A stretch of DNA of 64,000 nucleotides from Diabrotica undecimpunctata (taxonomy: Eukaryota; Arthropoda; Insecta; Coleoptera; Chrysomelidae): the NCBI RefSeq assembly GCF_040954645.1, contig NC_092803.1:9983230-10047229 (forward strand), given 5' to 3'. Under the pieces are notes generated by a model, which searched no databases, was not told where the DNA came from, and saw only the letters and a list, made by a program, of their open reading frames with translations. Shown one piece after another: positions 18,733 through 33,600 of this stretch. Numbering within the stretch: the stretch's first letter is position 1; each line of letters begins with the position of its first letter. The position numbers were made by a program, and so were the translations under genes.

Positions 18733-20997
18733 CACGTTGCGTACGGCTGTACAAAAAAAAATATACCCCCAGCCGGCGTTTTTTATGTATCTAGATTCAT
18801 TTTTATCTAATTAACATGCCACAGTAATTTTTCTTGTTTGATTTTCGATATATCATAAGTTTTTTTAGAATATACTTTGTGGCACAACGTTTGTTTCACG
18901 CCAGCCAGGGATTAATTTGTTTATTCCAGCCGGCGTGGTTTGTTACGCGTACCACACGCTATATTTCGCGCCAAATGCATATTCATGGTTCTTGGAACAG
19001 TAGTGGGGTGACTGAATTTGCATTAGATGGATTTGGAATCTGGTTCACATGAAACTATTTCAAATCAAGGAACAAGGACTGTTGAACAACAAACAAATAT
19101 TATTGATGTAACTATACAAGAAGTAATTGATATGGCCACAATTACTGAAGAAGTGTGTCATAGCGAGCAATTTCAGTGGAGGGAAGTTGATGGAACAACG
19201 CTGAAAACATTCGATTACAGTGTAGAAAACGACAGAATAAAATCTTCGTATTACGAGAATTATATAGATCAAGAACCATATGATTGTTTCAAGATTTTCC
19301 TTACTGACGACATAATAAATTATATAGTTGAACAACCCAACTTATATACACAGCAGGTTTTACAAAATTATACTACACCGTCAAATAAGCGGAAACACAA
19401 AAAGAAGTGGGTTCCCACAAATACTTCTGAAATGGAAAAATTTTTTGGCATTATTATGTGGATGGTATTAGTCAAATATCCTCGAATAAAAGCATACTGG
19501 AGTAACGACATTTTGTATACAAATTAGATAAAAAGTATAATGTCTCGAGATCGTTTTAAAGAGCTATTAAAGATGTGGCACTTTAGCGACAATAATGACC
19601 GATCTGTAGTAAATAATCATCTAACAAAATTACTCCACTTCTCGAGAAGCTAATTGAACAGTTTCAAGCAGTAATGGTGTCATGTGAAGAAGTATGCATA
19701 GATGAGACACTTGTGCCGTTTAGAGGACGCCTAAAATTTAGGCAATATATAAAGAACAAATGGCACAAGTTTGGCCTAAAACTGTACAAATTAGGTGGGT
19801 ACACATACAATTTCAATGGGTATTCTGGTAATGATAAGACTGATGATGGTAGTGCTTCCGCAGGAGTTGTGTTGCATTTGATGGATAATCTACTTGACTG
19901 TGGGCGTACTTTATACACCTATAACTATTACACAAGTGTGAGTCTTGCAACCAAGTTATTAGAAAGAAATACACACCTAGTTGGCACTGTAAGAGCTAAT
20001 CGTAAACTCAATTCTCCCAAAGTGGTTAATACTAAATTAAAAAAAAATGAAATTGTTGTTGAAGAAAGTTCTACTGGTATAGTAATGCTAAAGTGGAAAG
20101 AAAAACGTGACGTGATGATGATTACGACAAAACATCAAGCAGACACCACTAAAATAAAGAACAGACGCGGTGAAATAGATAAACCAACTGCTGTCGTTAG
20201 TTACAACAGGTGCAAGAGCTACATTGATTTATCAGATCAACTCAAGTCTTACTCTCATTACCTTAGACGAGGTAATAAGTGGTACCGAAAATTAGCAGTT
20301 GAACTGATTTTTGGCTGTGCATTAGTAAATTCCTTTCTAATATATAAGGAGGTAACACAGAAAACAATTCAAATAACGGAATATAGAGAACTGTTAGCTG
20401 CAAGGTTATTATTCGGTAAACATCGTGTGGGTCACATGGAGAACGAAAAAGCAGATGATATAGAACAACTAGAACACGTTTTGGTACACCATAAACGCAA
20501 CCGTTGTGTTGTATGTTATAAGGCCTTAAAAGAATCAAATGACAGGAACACTGCAGCGAATACTTGTTCCCGATCAGTTTGGCAATGCAATGGGTGTAAA
20601 AAGAATTATTGTATTCCTTGTTTTTTTTCAGGAACATAAGATAACAAGAAATAATATTTTTTTCGAAATTTTACATGTTTTGTTATAATTTACTAATATT
20701 CCGATGTTTCATATGCTTATTATAGCTTTCCACTAAGACAGAATTTTTACTATTTACATTTTTTATTCACCTTACCAAAAATAGGTTCATAAAATCAAAA
20801 CAAACGTCCGGCGCATATCAGCCTCTCGCTAGGACGGCTCTTTTTGTATTCCTGCTTAAAAAGCACAGTCGCATGAACCATTTTGTAATACACGCCGTCT
20901 AAGTGAAAGTATACCATGTGGTACACCATTTGTGCCACGTCGTCCAAGGATCAAATCGAGTATGAGACACGTATTGTCTCACGCCGTACGCAACGTG
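18733..20997 (+). mobile_element. Second piggyBac-like transposon, TTAA-flanked, inside a LINE
   Basis: Inverted ends CACGTTGCGTACGGC (18733-18747) and GCCGTACGCAACGTG (20983-20997) are perfect over 15 bp and flanked by TTAA at 18729-18732 and 20998-21001. Length is 2,265 bp. LINE reverse transcriptase sequence runs up to the left TTAA and resumes at the right one. The terminal repeats differ completely from those of the 6013-8490 element, so it is another family. Confidence 0.95.
19027..20639 (+). pseudogene. piggyBac transposase pseudogene lacking the second catalytic Asp
   Basis: Plus strand, MDLESGSHETISNQG start at 19027. The N-terminal part includes DCFKIFLTDDIINYIVEQ and EMEKFFGIIMWMVLVKYPRI, then a TAG at 19525-19527. 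A second stop and a frame change follow near 19650. The 19674-20639 frame has IDETLVPFRGRLKFRQYIKN (first Asp), GRTLYTYNYYTSVSLATKLL, SYIDLSDQLKSYSHYLRRG (third Asp), and a C-terminal CVVCYKAL, WQCNGCKKNYCIPCF zinc-binding domain. In the second catalytic box the usual D-N-(F/Y)-(Y/F)-T-S is Y-N-Y-Y-T-S, so the Asp codon is TAT. The copy is catalytically dead as well as frame-broken. Confidence 0.93.
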
Positions 20998-21001
20998 TTA
21001 A

Positions 21002-21340
21002 TAAACTCCTAACTTTATACAATCTAATCTGGAGTTCCCATAAATTTCCGTCTTAATGAAGCAAGTCTATTGTTATACCAATAATGAAGCCAAATGAGCT
21101 AACTATTTTTTTACAATCTTACAGGCCCATCTCGCTCACATACACTATGTGTAGGTTAATGGAAACAACGATCATTAAACGTCTTTTGTGGTATTTTGAA
21201 AAAACACAAGACAGCGTTCCATAAGAGATAATCTGGTACTACTCCAAACCCATACCTCTAACGGAATTAAAAACAAGATTGTAAACATCACAGACAAAAT
21301 CAACAAGGTGTTTAAATTCCTCGAGAAAAGTGAACTGCTA
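21002..21340 (+). mobile_element. Jockey/I-type LINE, RT continuation after piggyBac
   Basis: The plus strand reads LLTLYNLIWSSHKFPS, then SIVIPIMKPNE and SYRPISLTYTMCRLMETTII. These are the RT domain motifs expected to follow the IPYAFLKHL region at 18728. Decayed, and lost after about 21340. Confidence 0.78.
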
Positions 21341-21674
21341 AATAAAATATAAATGTTGTTACATGTTTTTATTTATTTTTTCTTTATGTGAAATGTCATC
21401 TACATTATTTTGTAATTTATGTCATATTATGACTAGATGTCACATGCACATTAATTTAAATAAAAAAATATTTTAGTTTCTAAAAAAACATTTATACTAT
21501 GTACTCAGTATCTCTGATTAATATTTTTTCTGAAAGATATTTTAGGCTTCCCCTACCTATATTTTGCTCTTGGATGCAAATATGAACGGTTAAAAGTTTC
21601 CCCACAAAGTCTATAAAGGGCTAAATGAAGGAATCTTGAAGAGAGGAGAATAAAGCAAATACGCACATAAAAAA

Positions 21675-24600
21675 TTAGTTAACTATATTTTCATATACCT
21701 CTTTAGATTTTCTAAAACTTACAAAAAACTTTCTTATAAAATAATGTTTGTCTTCAACATTAAATTCATCAATGTTAAAGAAATCACAGTTGTATGTTCT
21801 AACATAATTACATACAGGATCATCCACAACTTTTTCCAGCGCATAATAAAACTTTTTGGTAAACATGCTAGGATATCTGCTGAATAAAACATCAACAATT
21901 TCAAAGAAAACTTCTTCGCTACCTTCAATCCAGTAAACAGCATTATTTGTGCTTGATAAGAAGTTTTCCAAGGCGTTGTAGATCATAAAATGACCGTGAC
22001 GGTCTTTAGCAACCCTCAGGATTCTTAAAACAATATCTAGATTCTTTCTAAATATTAAATTATTTATTTTTTCTTTAGTACCTGTTAGTATTTTATTTAG
22101 ATCATTGGAAAACTGGGTTAGAAACGAGTAATTCTCGCAAACAACCCTAACCCCTAAAGAAATTCCACATATTGATTTTATTGCATCCAAAATTAACACT
22201 TTTGTGTCATAATCAGCTACTACACTGGAGTACAACTCAGAAATGAGTTTAAAAGCCATAGACCTCATAAAATCGGTAAAGTCTTTCTCAGTTCTCAGTC
22301 CATCCCTGATCAGTTCCAAGGTAAAGTTCCTGTGCTCTTTATAATTTACGTCAGAGCTGTGAAGGAATGTGTACAACTCCGGAATTGTGCTGAAGTCTAG
22401 AGAAGATTTCGCTGTCAGATGTTGGGATAGAGGCAAGTACATCACGTGATTGGGTTGCGTCAAGACTAGTGCCATTCTTGCTAGATAGATGGCGGCAAAG
22501 TTATTGAGCTTTAAGTCAGGTAACAAGGCTACTCCTGAAAAAATTAAATTAGTATATATGAGGAACGTTTGTTTTTGATGTAGTAAAAGTTAAGGCATAA
22601 ATAAAGTACTCCAAACTATACCAGATGCAAACTAATATCGCATGATATAACAAGCCATCGAAAAAAAAAGCGTAATTAAAGCAGGCCTGAGAATAAATCT
22701 TCCTTCTTTCGGACGGTTACTCATTCCCACAACAAACAAAACAACAATGTTTGCAACAGTTTCTTGAGTTATTCCGGGTTGTAAATTGGTAATAGTATTT
22801 TTATAATAATATAGGCCTACACAAACTTTATTCTTAACAAACTTTAGCCTTAACAAACTAGGATGTAGAGTGGTGTTATAGAGGTAGCACCTTTTATCGA
22901 AACGACCACATCGAGCGTCATAGACAGAAGATGGTTCTTGATAACTGGTCCTCATAAGACAACTAACTGTCACTTATGATTCTACGTGCCACACCCAGAG
23001 TGACTACATCGGTCTGCAGGCTAAACTAAGTGAGGGTAGCCAAATATGGCGAAAATTCCACCGTGCGATTGCCGGTATAAGCAATCCCACACTTACTGAC
23101 CAACGGCTTCGGGCGGATTAGTTGATTAGTGGAAGGTAAATGGTCAACGGCATAAGAATGCAGAAGGCAAGGAGAAACCACTGCATTAAATATCCAATTG
23201 GATATCTCTAGTACAATCATTAGGGCAATAAGTACTAAAAGAAAAAAAGAAACTGATCAGGGAATCAGCGCCCAAGATCCGGCAGGGGAGGAATAGACAA
23301 GGAATCCCAGGTCGTTAACCGGCGAAACCCTTGTCAAACATCGAAACAAGACAAAGTAACATTATCAAAAGCAAAAATAGGTAGGTGGAACGTCAAAAGC
23401 ATGTATCAACCTGGTAAAATGCATAACATCCTTCAAGAAATGAGAAGAATGAATATAAATATATTAGGTGTAAGCGAAATATGGTGGCTCAACTCAAGAT
23501 ACCTTTCGACAGAAACCGGTACCTTATATTACTCGGGAAACATTGACAACCAGCATAGAAGTGGAGTAGTAATGGACGTCCTCAAAGCAAAACAATTACA
23601 ATACAATGACCTTCGAATTATAACAAATCTATATTATAAACAGCAGGCACACATACGCATTAATAAACACATATCAGAAAAGTTCGAAATTAAAAGAAGA
23701 GTGCGACAGGGGTGTGTATTGTCACCACTACTATTCAATGTATACTCTAAAGAAAGAGCTCTTGACGGAAAAACAGCAGGAATAAAGGTCAATGGAACAC
23801 CAATTAACAACATTAGATATGCGGACGATACTATCATAATAGCAGACAACCTCCAAGACCTCCAAAAGCTAATGAACAAGATAGTTGAGTATGGAGAAGA
23901 ATATGGATTTGAATAAATATCAAGAAAACTAAATTTATGAGGATATCCAAAACCCAAAATAATGATGAGAGCCTGACAATTAACGGCAAAACTTAGAACA
24001 AGTTGAAAATTCAATTACCTTGGCATCACACAAACGACTACTTCAAAGAAATCAAAGTTCGAATAGAGAAAGCACGAACAAACTTCAAGAAAATGAGAAA
24101 GGTACTTTGTGCAAGAAAACTGAAACTAGACTTGAGAGTTAGGCTGGCAAGGTGTTATATTTTCTTGACTCTGCTTTACGGGATAGAAGCATGGACACTT
24201 AACGCGTCGATTACTAAAAAGTTGGAAGCATTTGAACTGTGGGTGTACAGAAGAATCCTGAAGATATCATGGACCGAGCATGTAACAAACAACGAAGTCA
24301 TGAGAAGAGTCAACAAAAGAATGGAAATATTGGAAACCATCAAGACACGAAAGCTGCAATACCTGGGGCATGTTATGCGTAATGAAAGATACAACATACT
24401 TCAATTAATTATACAAGGGAAAGTCCAGGACAAGAGAAGTGTAGGAAAGAGAAGAATCTCATGGTTGCGTAACGGAATGGTACGAATGCACATCAATCGA
24501 ACTATTCAGAGCGGCAGCATCTAAGATCAGAATAGCCATGATGATTGTTAACCTCCGTCGCGGAGATGGCAGGTAAAGAAGAAGAAGAAACAAACTTTAC

Positions 24601-27600
24601 ACTGACCATGTCGAACTTTACCGAGCCGGATATGTATGTGATTCGATGGTCATCTCAATTATGATTTTTTTGATGGCCTATATTTCATTCGGTACCATAT
24701 CTTGAACCAGGCTGTTCAAATACAGAATTATATAGGTATTTGTCATATTTTTTCCGAGTTTCCTCGACATAAGAAGTCTTTATTTCATATTTACTTCTCA
24801 TCCGTTAGAAATTAGACGTGATTATTATCTGCATCTATCAGTAAGGTGGAATAGTAATTTTTTGCTCGTGTGGTAGCTAGTAAAGCATCATTAAAGATAT
24901 CTAGACACATTTGCGTGGACCCAATGTTTTCCCAAACCGTTGGTCATAATACATCTCTTCCTACTACAGTAGTAGCACTATAAATTCTCGCATATATTCA
25001 TCCTTACATCGCCAGGGTGCTGAGTTGAGTAGGTACAATGTGACTAACTGATAACGATTCCGGAGATGATCGGAGACCTTCCCATTGGTCATTTAGGTCA
25101 CATGATCGATAAACCCAGTCCATTAGAAAAAAATGCAAGGTCTGCTTTGCGTGAGTTTTCTCTGTAGCACTGGGGAAACGGGTCTGTATTACAGCGCTCA
25201 GTCTATTTGTATTATATATGTCTATGGGTCTTTCACAATAAAAAGAAAAATTAGGTTAAATGAAGTGATACCTTTGCATACTGCTTCGATGTACCTCAGC
25301 CACAGCAAGTTGTCTTTCCCAGACTGTCTGGCATCAATGTGGTAATGAAGTCTTGCTAAAACGTGACATGCTGCTTTCCGTGTTTCCATGTCAGCGCTAC
25401 TCAAGCCAATTATGGTCAAACTTAAAGCACCTAAAACAACACATGATCTGATACGCTGTACAATAATTTACTTGACCATTTACTTACCTGATCTAGTAAA
25501 CTTATAAGTCTGTATCTGCTGTTCAGGAGCCAACAGTTGACTAAATAACGGTAACAAAAACGTCAAATCGTAACTTTTAGTATCCTCGACGTCTAACATG
25601 CCACTATCTTCAGACCTTAGCGGGCATTTTAGTGGATAATTCGTAATGGTAGAATAAACCAAATGTTCCTGTAAGATATCGAGGACGTCACCTGTTTTGG
25701 GTTGTCTCCACAGAGCTTTTTCCAGCTGTTGTCTTACCGAATAGTGAGTGGCTGCAGCTTTATCCCAGAGAAAAGGTTTGAAGTCGTAGAAACGGGTTTG
25801 TTCTGGCTTAGATTCGTACCTACAAGGTATAAAAAATATATAAAAAGATATCAACAGCGCTTCTGAGATAGATCCAAAAAAAGAAAAAAAAATGTTTACA
25901 ACTTGACTATAATATTAAAAACTAGTAATCTAGTAATCTAACAAATAAAAGCTGACTGGCGCCGACGTAAGGATTCAAAAGTCAACCAATGTGCACTCGC
26001 AGTAAAGACTTCATAGAGTCCTAGAAAAGCTACAATGGCTAAAGCTTTGAAAAGAAATAGACAAAAGATTAATGAACGGAAGCAGAGCGATAGGGTCACT
26101 AAATTCATTACTGAGGGCAAAAACTGTGTCAAGAACAGCTAAACTGCGAGTCTACGAGACAGTAATCAGACCCAGAGTGATGTATGCCAGTGAAACGTGG
26201 ATTATGAACCAGCAGGAAGAAAAGAAAGTAGAGATTTGTGAAAGAAAGGTGCTCAGAAAAATCTTCGCAAGAATAAAGACGGCAGGGAATATTTGGAGAA
26301 GAAGAACGAATAAAGAAATATTGAGGATGTATGGAAAACCAGCAATTAGGTACGGCAAAAATACGAGCCCAAACAGCTAGATGGCTTGGTCACATTATAT
26401 AAATGCCAGAGAATCGAAATGTTAAAACAATACTGAAGGAGGGAGAAATGGGGAAAAAAGAAGAGGTAATCCAAAGAAGAAGTGGTTGAAAGCAGTAAAG
26501 CAAGACTTGTCAGAAATAGGCGTGAGAAATTGGAGAGAGAAAGCAAGAAACCGAAAAAAATGGAGGAAAATAACCAAGTTTTTAAAAGCCAGGGGCCTAC
26601 AAGGCCTTATAAATTACTGCAAAAATAAGTTGTTTGCAATTATCTCAGCCAATGGTTTGCATATTTTAATGGGGAAACTCTCAAACTTAAAGAACTTTAA
26701 TGTTTTACACTTTTATTTGAACCATTTTTCTCTAGAATGTATAAAAAACGTTGTATAGGCAAAAAATATTTTATTCATTTTTTAAGATTGTTTAAACAAA
26801 AAAACAAAGCAAACCAGCTGTCTGTATTCTAGAATTTGTCATCAGCTACCCCTCATATACCTTTTAGAACATTCAAATATCTGTATAAGATTTTTTCAGA
26901 AATTTTTCTTCTTTGGCTGGGGCAAAAGAGAAAAATCCCAGTGGTTGGTTGTATTTAATAATTATTGAAAACATAAAAAGAAAAAAAAGCTTCCGATATT
27001 TAACACTAGCGACTCTTTGAAGGATTTTTTGTGACTCTCGATGAATGTACCCGAATTTCTTTTCATTTTTGTGTTATTATATTTTAAAAAATTATAATCG
27101 TTCCGTATATGTTTCAAAATGTCTTAAATTACTGAAAATACATATGAAAGAGAGTTTTCCAGTTCCAATATAATTATAGCCCAAAAAACATCTGGAGAAT
27201 TAGATCAAGTTCTAAATTTACGTATTTCATTAATTTTATTGAATAGTTTAAAAAATATTTGAAAGATACTTACATCTTAAGAAGCAAAAGCAAAATCCTG
27301 TCAGATTTATTGACCAAACCTCTATAACTAGCCAACAAGAGAGGTACGTAGTGTCTTTCCATAAATTCGGGCCATTTCCTACACAATTCCAAATAAAAAG
27401 ACAATATTTCAGTTTTAGTATCACAATACTCCCCTAACACCGTTTCCAAAAACTCTGAATGTGACGTTAACATGTCTAAGATAAGCCTTCCGTCTTCTAC
27501 TTCCAAATGTTTACTTAAAAGCTGTATCAAAAGCTGCAGAGCTTGCAAAAATACCGGCTGTTTGGAGACACCATATTTTAAACAAAACTTAAAGTATAAT

Positions 27601-30600
27601 TTAACTGTTTCGTTGCTTGCAGTGCTCTTTAAATCGACATCTGTACATTTTTCTTTGATTTTTTTCAGTACCTGTACAAATACTTTCGTCACTTCCACTG
27701 CTTTGTCAATTTCTGCCTCAGATTTGACATTTTTCTTGAACAAAGATATCTGTAAGTGTACAAAAGTCACTATGATATTATTTACCATCTTATCAGTCAC
27801 TGAGTCTTCTAAAACTTTTGTTACTATAGCGTTCAATAGATGCACGTGGAATATTTCAGTAGAGTCAAATTTCTGGACTTTTTCCCAGAACTGCTTACAG
27901 TTCTCAACAGGCATAGCTACCTTTATCAAAGCAATCAGCCCCTGATAATGCTCATGGTAGTGCTGGCCAACCTTTTGAGGCTTTTGCAAGGTCTTGTTTA
28001 AAGACGGCAGGATAAGATCGTAGACTTTTTTGAAGAATTTCTTGTTTATTTCTTGCTTAGAAAGAACTGCTAACAAAGGAAGAAGCAACGCTTTTTTGTC
28101 ACACACTGATTGGAGGTGTTCCTTGATATGTTCTATGTTTGAAGGGTGTTTTTCTAGTAAGAAACTCAAGAATTTGGTATTGTCTTTGTTTACTTCCTCC
28201 AATTGTAGCACTGCTTTAAATAGTTCAGTATCAACATTATTTAACAAATGATGGAACTTTTTCAAAACGTCTAAAAATACCGAAGACAGAGGTGCAACAT
28301 TTTGTTGATTATTAGCTAGGTTTGTGAAATACGATGTTAGATTTAGAATAATCCCTTCTGTAGTTTCACCAATGGATTCTAGAGTGCACAGTTCTGCAAA
28401 TCTATTCAAAGTATAGCACAAAATTCCTACGACCAAACTGTGTTGCGTATATGTAGCAAAACCTTTAGATATGGTTTTTAATATGATAAAACAATCGTTG
28501 CATCCCAAACCAAACCTCGGAAGAAGATTCTTTAATTCCAAAGACATATTTTCGTACTTTCCAGGCTTCTTAAGAACCTTCAAAATCGAGTTCGACAATT
28601 GTTCTCTATAAAACCTCAAGTACTCTTCTATTTCACACTTTTCGTCTATTAAGTACGTAATAACGTTGACCAAAACCTTAGTGATATAACTGCTGGACTG
28701 TCCTCCTTCCATATTTAAGAAGTTAACAGAATTTGCCAGAGTCGGGTGGCACAAAATTCTCTGAAGCACCTCCGGATCTGAAAGATTCTGCTTAATAATA
28801 CTTTTAGAGAATTTCTCGAACCTTTCAGCAAACTCTAATGTCAAGATATTATTATTTAGAAGATTTGATGTATAGAAAATACCAGCGTCCAACAAATTTA
28901 GCTTTAGGTCGCTGTACATGTTAAAATCAACATGGTCAACGAATGTTTCTATGTCTCCGGTTAAAAACTGTTCACTAAACTCTTTAATAACTTCAATTCG
29001 TCCTTTAGCCTTATTTAAACACGTGATTTTCTTACAATCTAACCAGTTTGTAGCATATTCTTTAAAAGAAGATGACAAAGCATCGCATTTATTGATAAAA
29101 CTAACTATTGGACCAATTTGTGTCTGTTGATGCAGCAAATTAGTCATTACAAAAGTGACATATGTCTTAAATATTTTAGATGGTTCATTTTTGCCCAAAA
29201 AAGTCAATAAACCAAGCACCGTGGGGCTTAAGTATCGATGTTTTATGGAATTTGTATAAATTTCTGAAGAATCTTCTACTTTGAGCATCAGATTTTGGAA
29301 TATATCGTCGTAATGTTTTTCTCTACTATTTTCTGATTGCATCGAGGATAGTTCTTCGATAAACTTGACTAAATTTTCATTGGTTATTTCTAGAATGTCG
29401 ACGACATTTTCAGCCACGCTTTTGTCAAAATGTTTTAGATTTAACACTCCGTTGATCCATATATTTATTTCATAAAAACATCCCTCAAATATTGAAGTGT
29501 TTCTGAATAGCTTAAATAAGACACTTTGAGTAGCAGCATCGGAGCTATTGTAATATATCCTCAACAACAAGGGTACTGTACAACGAAACATCTTTGAACC
29601 CACAGTGAATGTGGATTGATTTAAATCAACAAAAACGCTAATAATTTTCACTTGCAGCTTCTCCAACGATTCTTCAGCTTCACTCAACTGTTCGATCTTT
29701 GCAAGAAGATCTGACAGTTCAGTATCACTACTGCCGAGAGCTTCCAACAATTCCGGAGATAACGATTTGTAGTGACTAAAGATATCGAAGATCATCTCCA
29801 GTAGTTGAATAGTGCTGAAAGGTGAGTTTTCATTCAAAATTTCCCAATCTTTTAGTACAGTTACAGCATTGGGAAAATTTTTTGATAAATGCTTGTTTAA
29901 AAAGAGCTGAAAGTTATTTTGTTTCTCCAAAGTTAGGTACTTCTTTGAAGCTATCGAGTATTCCTGCAAACCCCGCAGCATTTCCAGAAGTAAAGAAAGA
30001 ACATATTGTTTCACAGCAGCATTTTCGTAAGTGTTGTTTTCAGGAAGTAATGTCTTTAATATTGGTAGGGGTAGAACAAGACATTGTACAACTTGGAAAA
30101 GCTAAAAATAAAAAAATATATTATAAATTAAAATGAATACACTGTTATGTTGTTCTCTGGGTTCAAATATTAAGTTAAGACTTAATTACAAATATTCAAG
30201 CAACTGATGGCTTATATAATGAAAACGAACTATCTAAAAAACAGCTGATTTTGCGATGAGAACTCCGTAAATTCTCGAACGTCATCTCTGTGTCGATAGA
30301 ATCAGTTGGTGGAATATTTTGGCGGTGGACAGAGACTTCTGAACTTCTCTAACGCAGAGAGCTGCAATCAGGAATATGTGACTCACATATTCCCATGTTG
30401 GGAAACCACATTCTCAAGCAAGGCCTCACCAACTGTGATTGCTTCTTGGTTTAGTAGTGCAATTACTTCTGGTCATTTGGGAAAATAGTCCATAGCAAAA
30501 ATCAAATACTTGTTTCCTGATGTAACTGGAAATGGTCCCAAAATTACCACAGAAACTCGTTCCGGTGGAGTCTTGGTGATGTATTGTTTGAGTTTTCCCC

Positions 30601-33600
30601 TAAGTTTCGTTTTGAGTCCCTTCCTGGATGCACACAGGTCACATTGTTGGCGCCATTCTGCAAATGTCGGCAAAATGCACCAGTTGACACATTTTGCCGA
30701 CAATTAACCCAGTAATACTTCTCACAGACTGGTCAGAGTTCTATTGATCCCAAAATGATCCCCAGAGCGGCTATTATGGAACCTTGCAAGCACATCCTTT
30801 ACATAAGTCTTTGGAAGAACAATTTGAGGCACCGTTGTTGTTCCATCTATACCGCTAAAAGAATTTACTTCTATATTTTAGGCAGATATTTTTGCAATCT
30901 TGCAGTGGGTAATAGAAATTGGACATGAGGACTTTCAAACTAAAGCGGATTAATACATGCACAGCTAGCCAAGCAGTGTATTCCCCAGTAGATTTGGTTA
31001 CTTGTTCTATTTTCGGACATAAGTTATGGTGCAGCTTCTTACAAGGGAAAAGTGTAAATGGAACTTCTATATAAAAATCACTAGATATGCTGACAATACT
31101 GTGCTGTTAGCAGACATTATAGACAGAACATGAGAATAACTTATAACTAACAAAAAAGATCCACACATAGTTAGACGAACTTATATTAGTTTTATTGGTA
31201 GCCTTCCAAAGATTTTCTGTTGATCAATATTGCATAACACAATCATTAAACTATATAGTTTAACTATATATAGGTAGATAATAGTCTAACAATAATTATA
31301 ATTTTGTTCTTTACTATATTATAGGATGAACTTATTAATAAACTTGTCTTACCTGTATATCACTTAAATCCTTTATGCAGTACTCAAGACACGTGGGTCT
31401 TAGCTCTTTAACCAAATTTACAGCAAATTTCATGACATTAACCCACTTCTGGGATAATCTGGGTTCCAAAAATGGCTTTAAGTTAGTCCACAAAGTCTTA
31501 GCGAGATCTGGACATGCTGCACATATCTTTATGACTAGTTCAGAAGCATATGAGTGTTCCCAAGGCCTAAACATAAAAAGTTAAGTTCATTTATATTTGG
31601 ACTTGATAATTAAGGTTGATAATAATATACATATTACCAAATCTAATCGATTTCTTGTAACATTCATTCTGCTGTAAGTGGACCTAATAACACTACTTAC
31701 CTATCTAAACTTTCTAGCACAGTGTACATCAAAGCATTTTGGTTTTTCTTCCCTAAACCTACTAAATTGTCTTTAAAAATTATTCCATACTTGTGGTTTG
31801 TACAAAGTATCAACAGAAATTCATGGACACTCTCATTAACTTTGGACTTTTCAACTTCATTTACCTAAAAATTGAAGATAGTAATTAATACTTTGATCAT
31901 GTAGAAATATATAGGGCTATTAACACTACAATTTAAAATAATGTTAATTATACAGGGTGCTCCAAAGAGAGTAGTAAATAAGTTATATTTTTTCTTATGG
32001 AATGCCCTAGACTTGGCATATTTTTGGCCATAAACTCTAGATGTCAATACACAGTTTTCATTGCAGTGACCAAGAACAAAAATCATATTAATTCATTCTT
32101 CTTTATGATAAGTTTTCACATTTAAAAATAATTTTTTTTCTTACACTTACATGGATACACAGAATTAAAGATAATTTATTTATAAGATATGGAATACCAG
32201 ATGTGCCATTTAATACAAGAATATTATTTAATGTCTCATGTAAGCCAAATTTACCTAAAATAATAAAACTAGGTATATCGCAAGTGTTTGTTGATGTGTT
32301 GTGCATAAACCAGTTGATTATAATTATTGTTAAAGCTTACAAATTGGAAATTTGTAAGCTTTAATAGGATTGGATTTACAAATTGGAAATATTTCAAAAA
32401 TGAAAAGAGATAGGTGTAGAAAACTTTGATATATCACTCTTTTTGGAGTATCCTGTATCATTCACATTATTTTTAAATTGTAGTGTTAATAGCCTTGCAT
32501 ATTTCTATGAAGTAAAAAACTTGTTTTTGTTTGTGATGTTTTTTGCATATATTTGTGACCAGTAGTTCTCTTGATGCCATCACTCCATAACTCTTGAGGT
32601 TAGACTATGATGCTACTACCTATACATAAAAATAAGCAATTCCATGTCCTCCTCAAATTACGTTATCCTCAATGACTATATAATTGCATTTACAATAACC
32701 TGGTAAATTAAAAGATATGGGCTAAAACTGTTTGACAAAATGTGTCATTTATTTACTATATGTGGTAAAAACTTACTGTAATAGTAGAACTCTTTTTTTT
32801 CTCAGCTCTAAACCCACCAGGTCCTTTCCAATTGTACAGATTAACAATATCCCTAACTACAGTAGTATTAAATGTCTTCATCTTAGCTGTTTTAGAAACT
32901 GATGGATTTTCCAGAATAAATGTTTTCATGGCAGTAACAACCAAACACAAAGTATCTGCTGAATCAAATTTTAACCCACTGATAATACTGGTGAAAAAAC
33001 CTTTTTTCTCAAGTAAAACTGATAGTGCAGGATAATGGCCATCTACTAGATAAGCTGTCAAAAACTTTATGAAATTATCTCTGGTGCTATCCTTTTCTCC
33101 AGTATGTTTAGTTAGCAGTTCTACATTGGCAGAGTGAAAGTTAATATGGATTAAAATATCTTTAGCCAAAACCGGAGAAAATGCCACCATGGCTGTTAGT
33201 AGCTTCAAACATGATTTTCTCTCAGGTGTTGTTGAACTGAAGTTTATCATTTTATTAAGAACCGCTACATAATTGTTGAGTATGTATCTGCATGACTCAT
33301 AAGCAGAGCTGTGGTATTGTGGATATAAAGTGTTGATTCTAAGCAGTATATTAGTTATTATATCAAACACAAGGGCTGGTGCAATTGCAGAATTAACTTC
33401 TAGTGAATGAAGAAGTTCTAAACAACTTCCTCCACATTCCAGGTACTCGAAAATATAATCATATTCTTCTGATTCTTTTACTGCTTTGGAAAATTGTTGT
33501 AAACCTATCAACAAGAAAAATGCAAATATAGTCTTATAAACATAATACATCTATACTATAGAGTTAATTGAAATAGAAATAAGAATTGAAGATGAAGAAT

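Noticed and set aside
22632..22973. 113-codon minus-strand frame in URB1 intron 7
   Set aside because: Lies just upstream of a LINE 5' UTR; no family resemblance and no splice sites that would join it to URB1.
27472..27945. 157-codon plus-strand open frame
   Set aside because: Antisense to URB1 exon 5, whose frame is supported by phase-matched exons on both sides.
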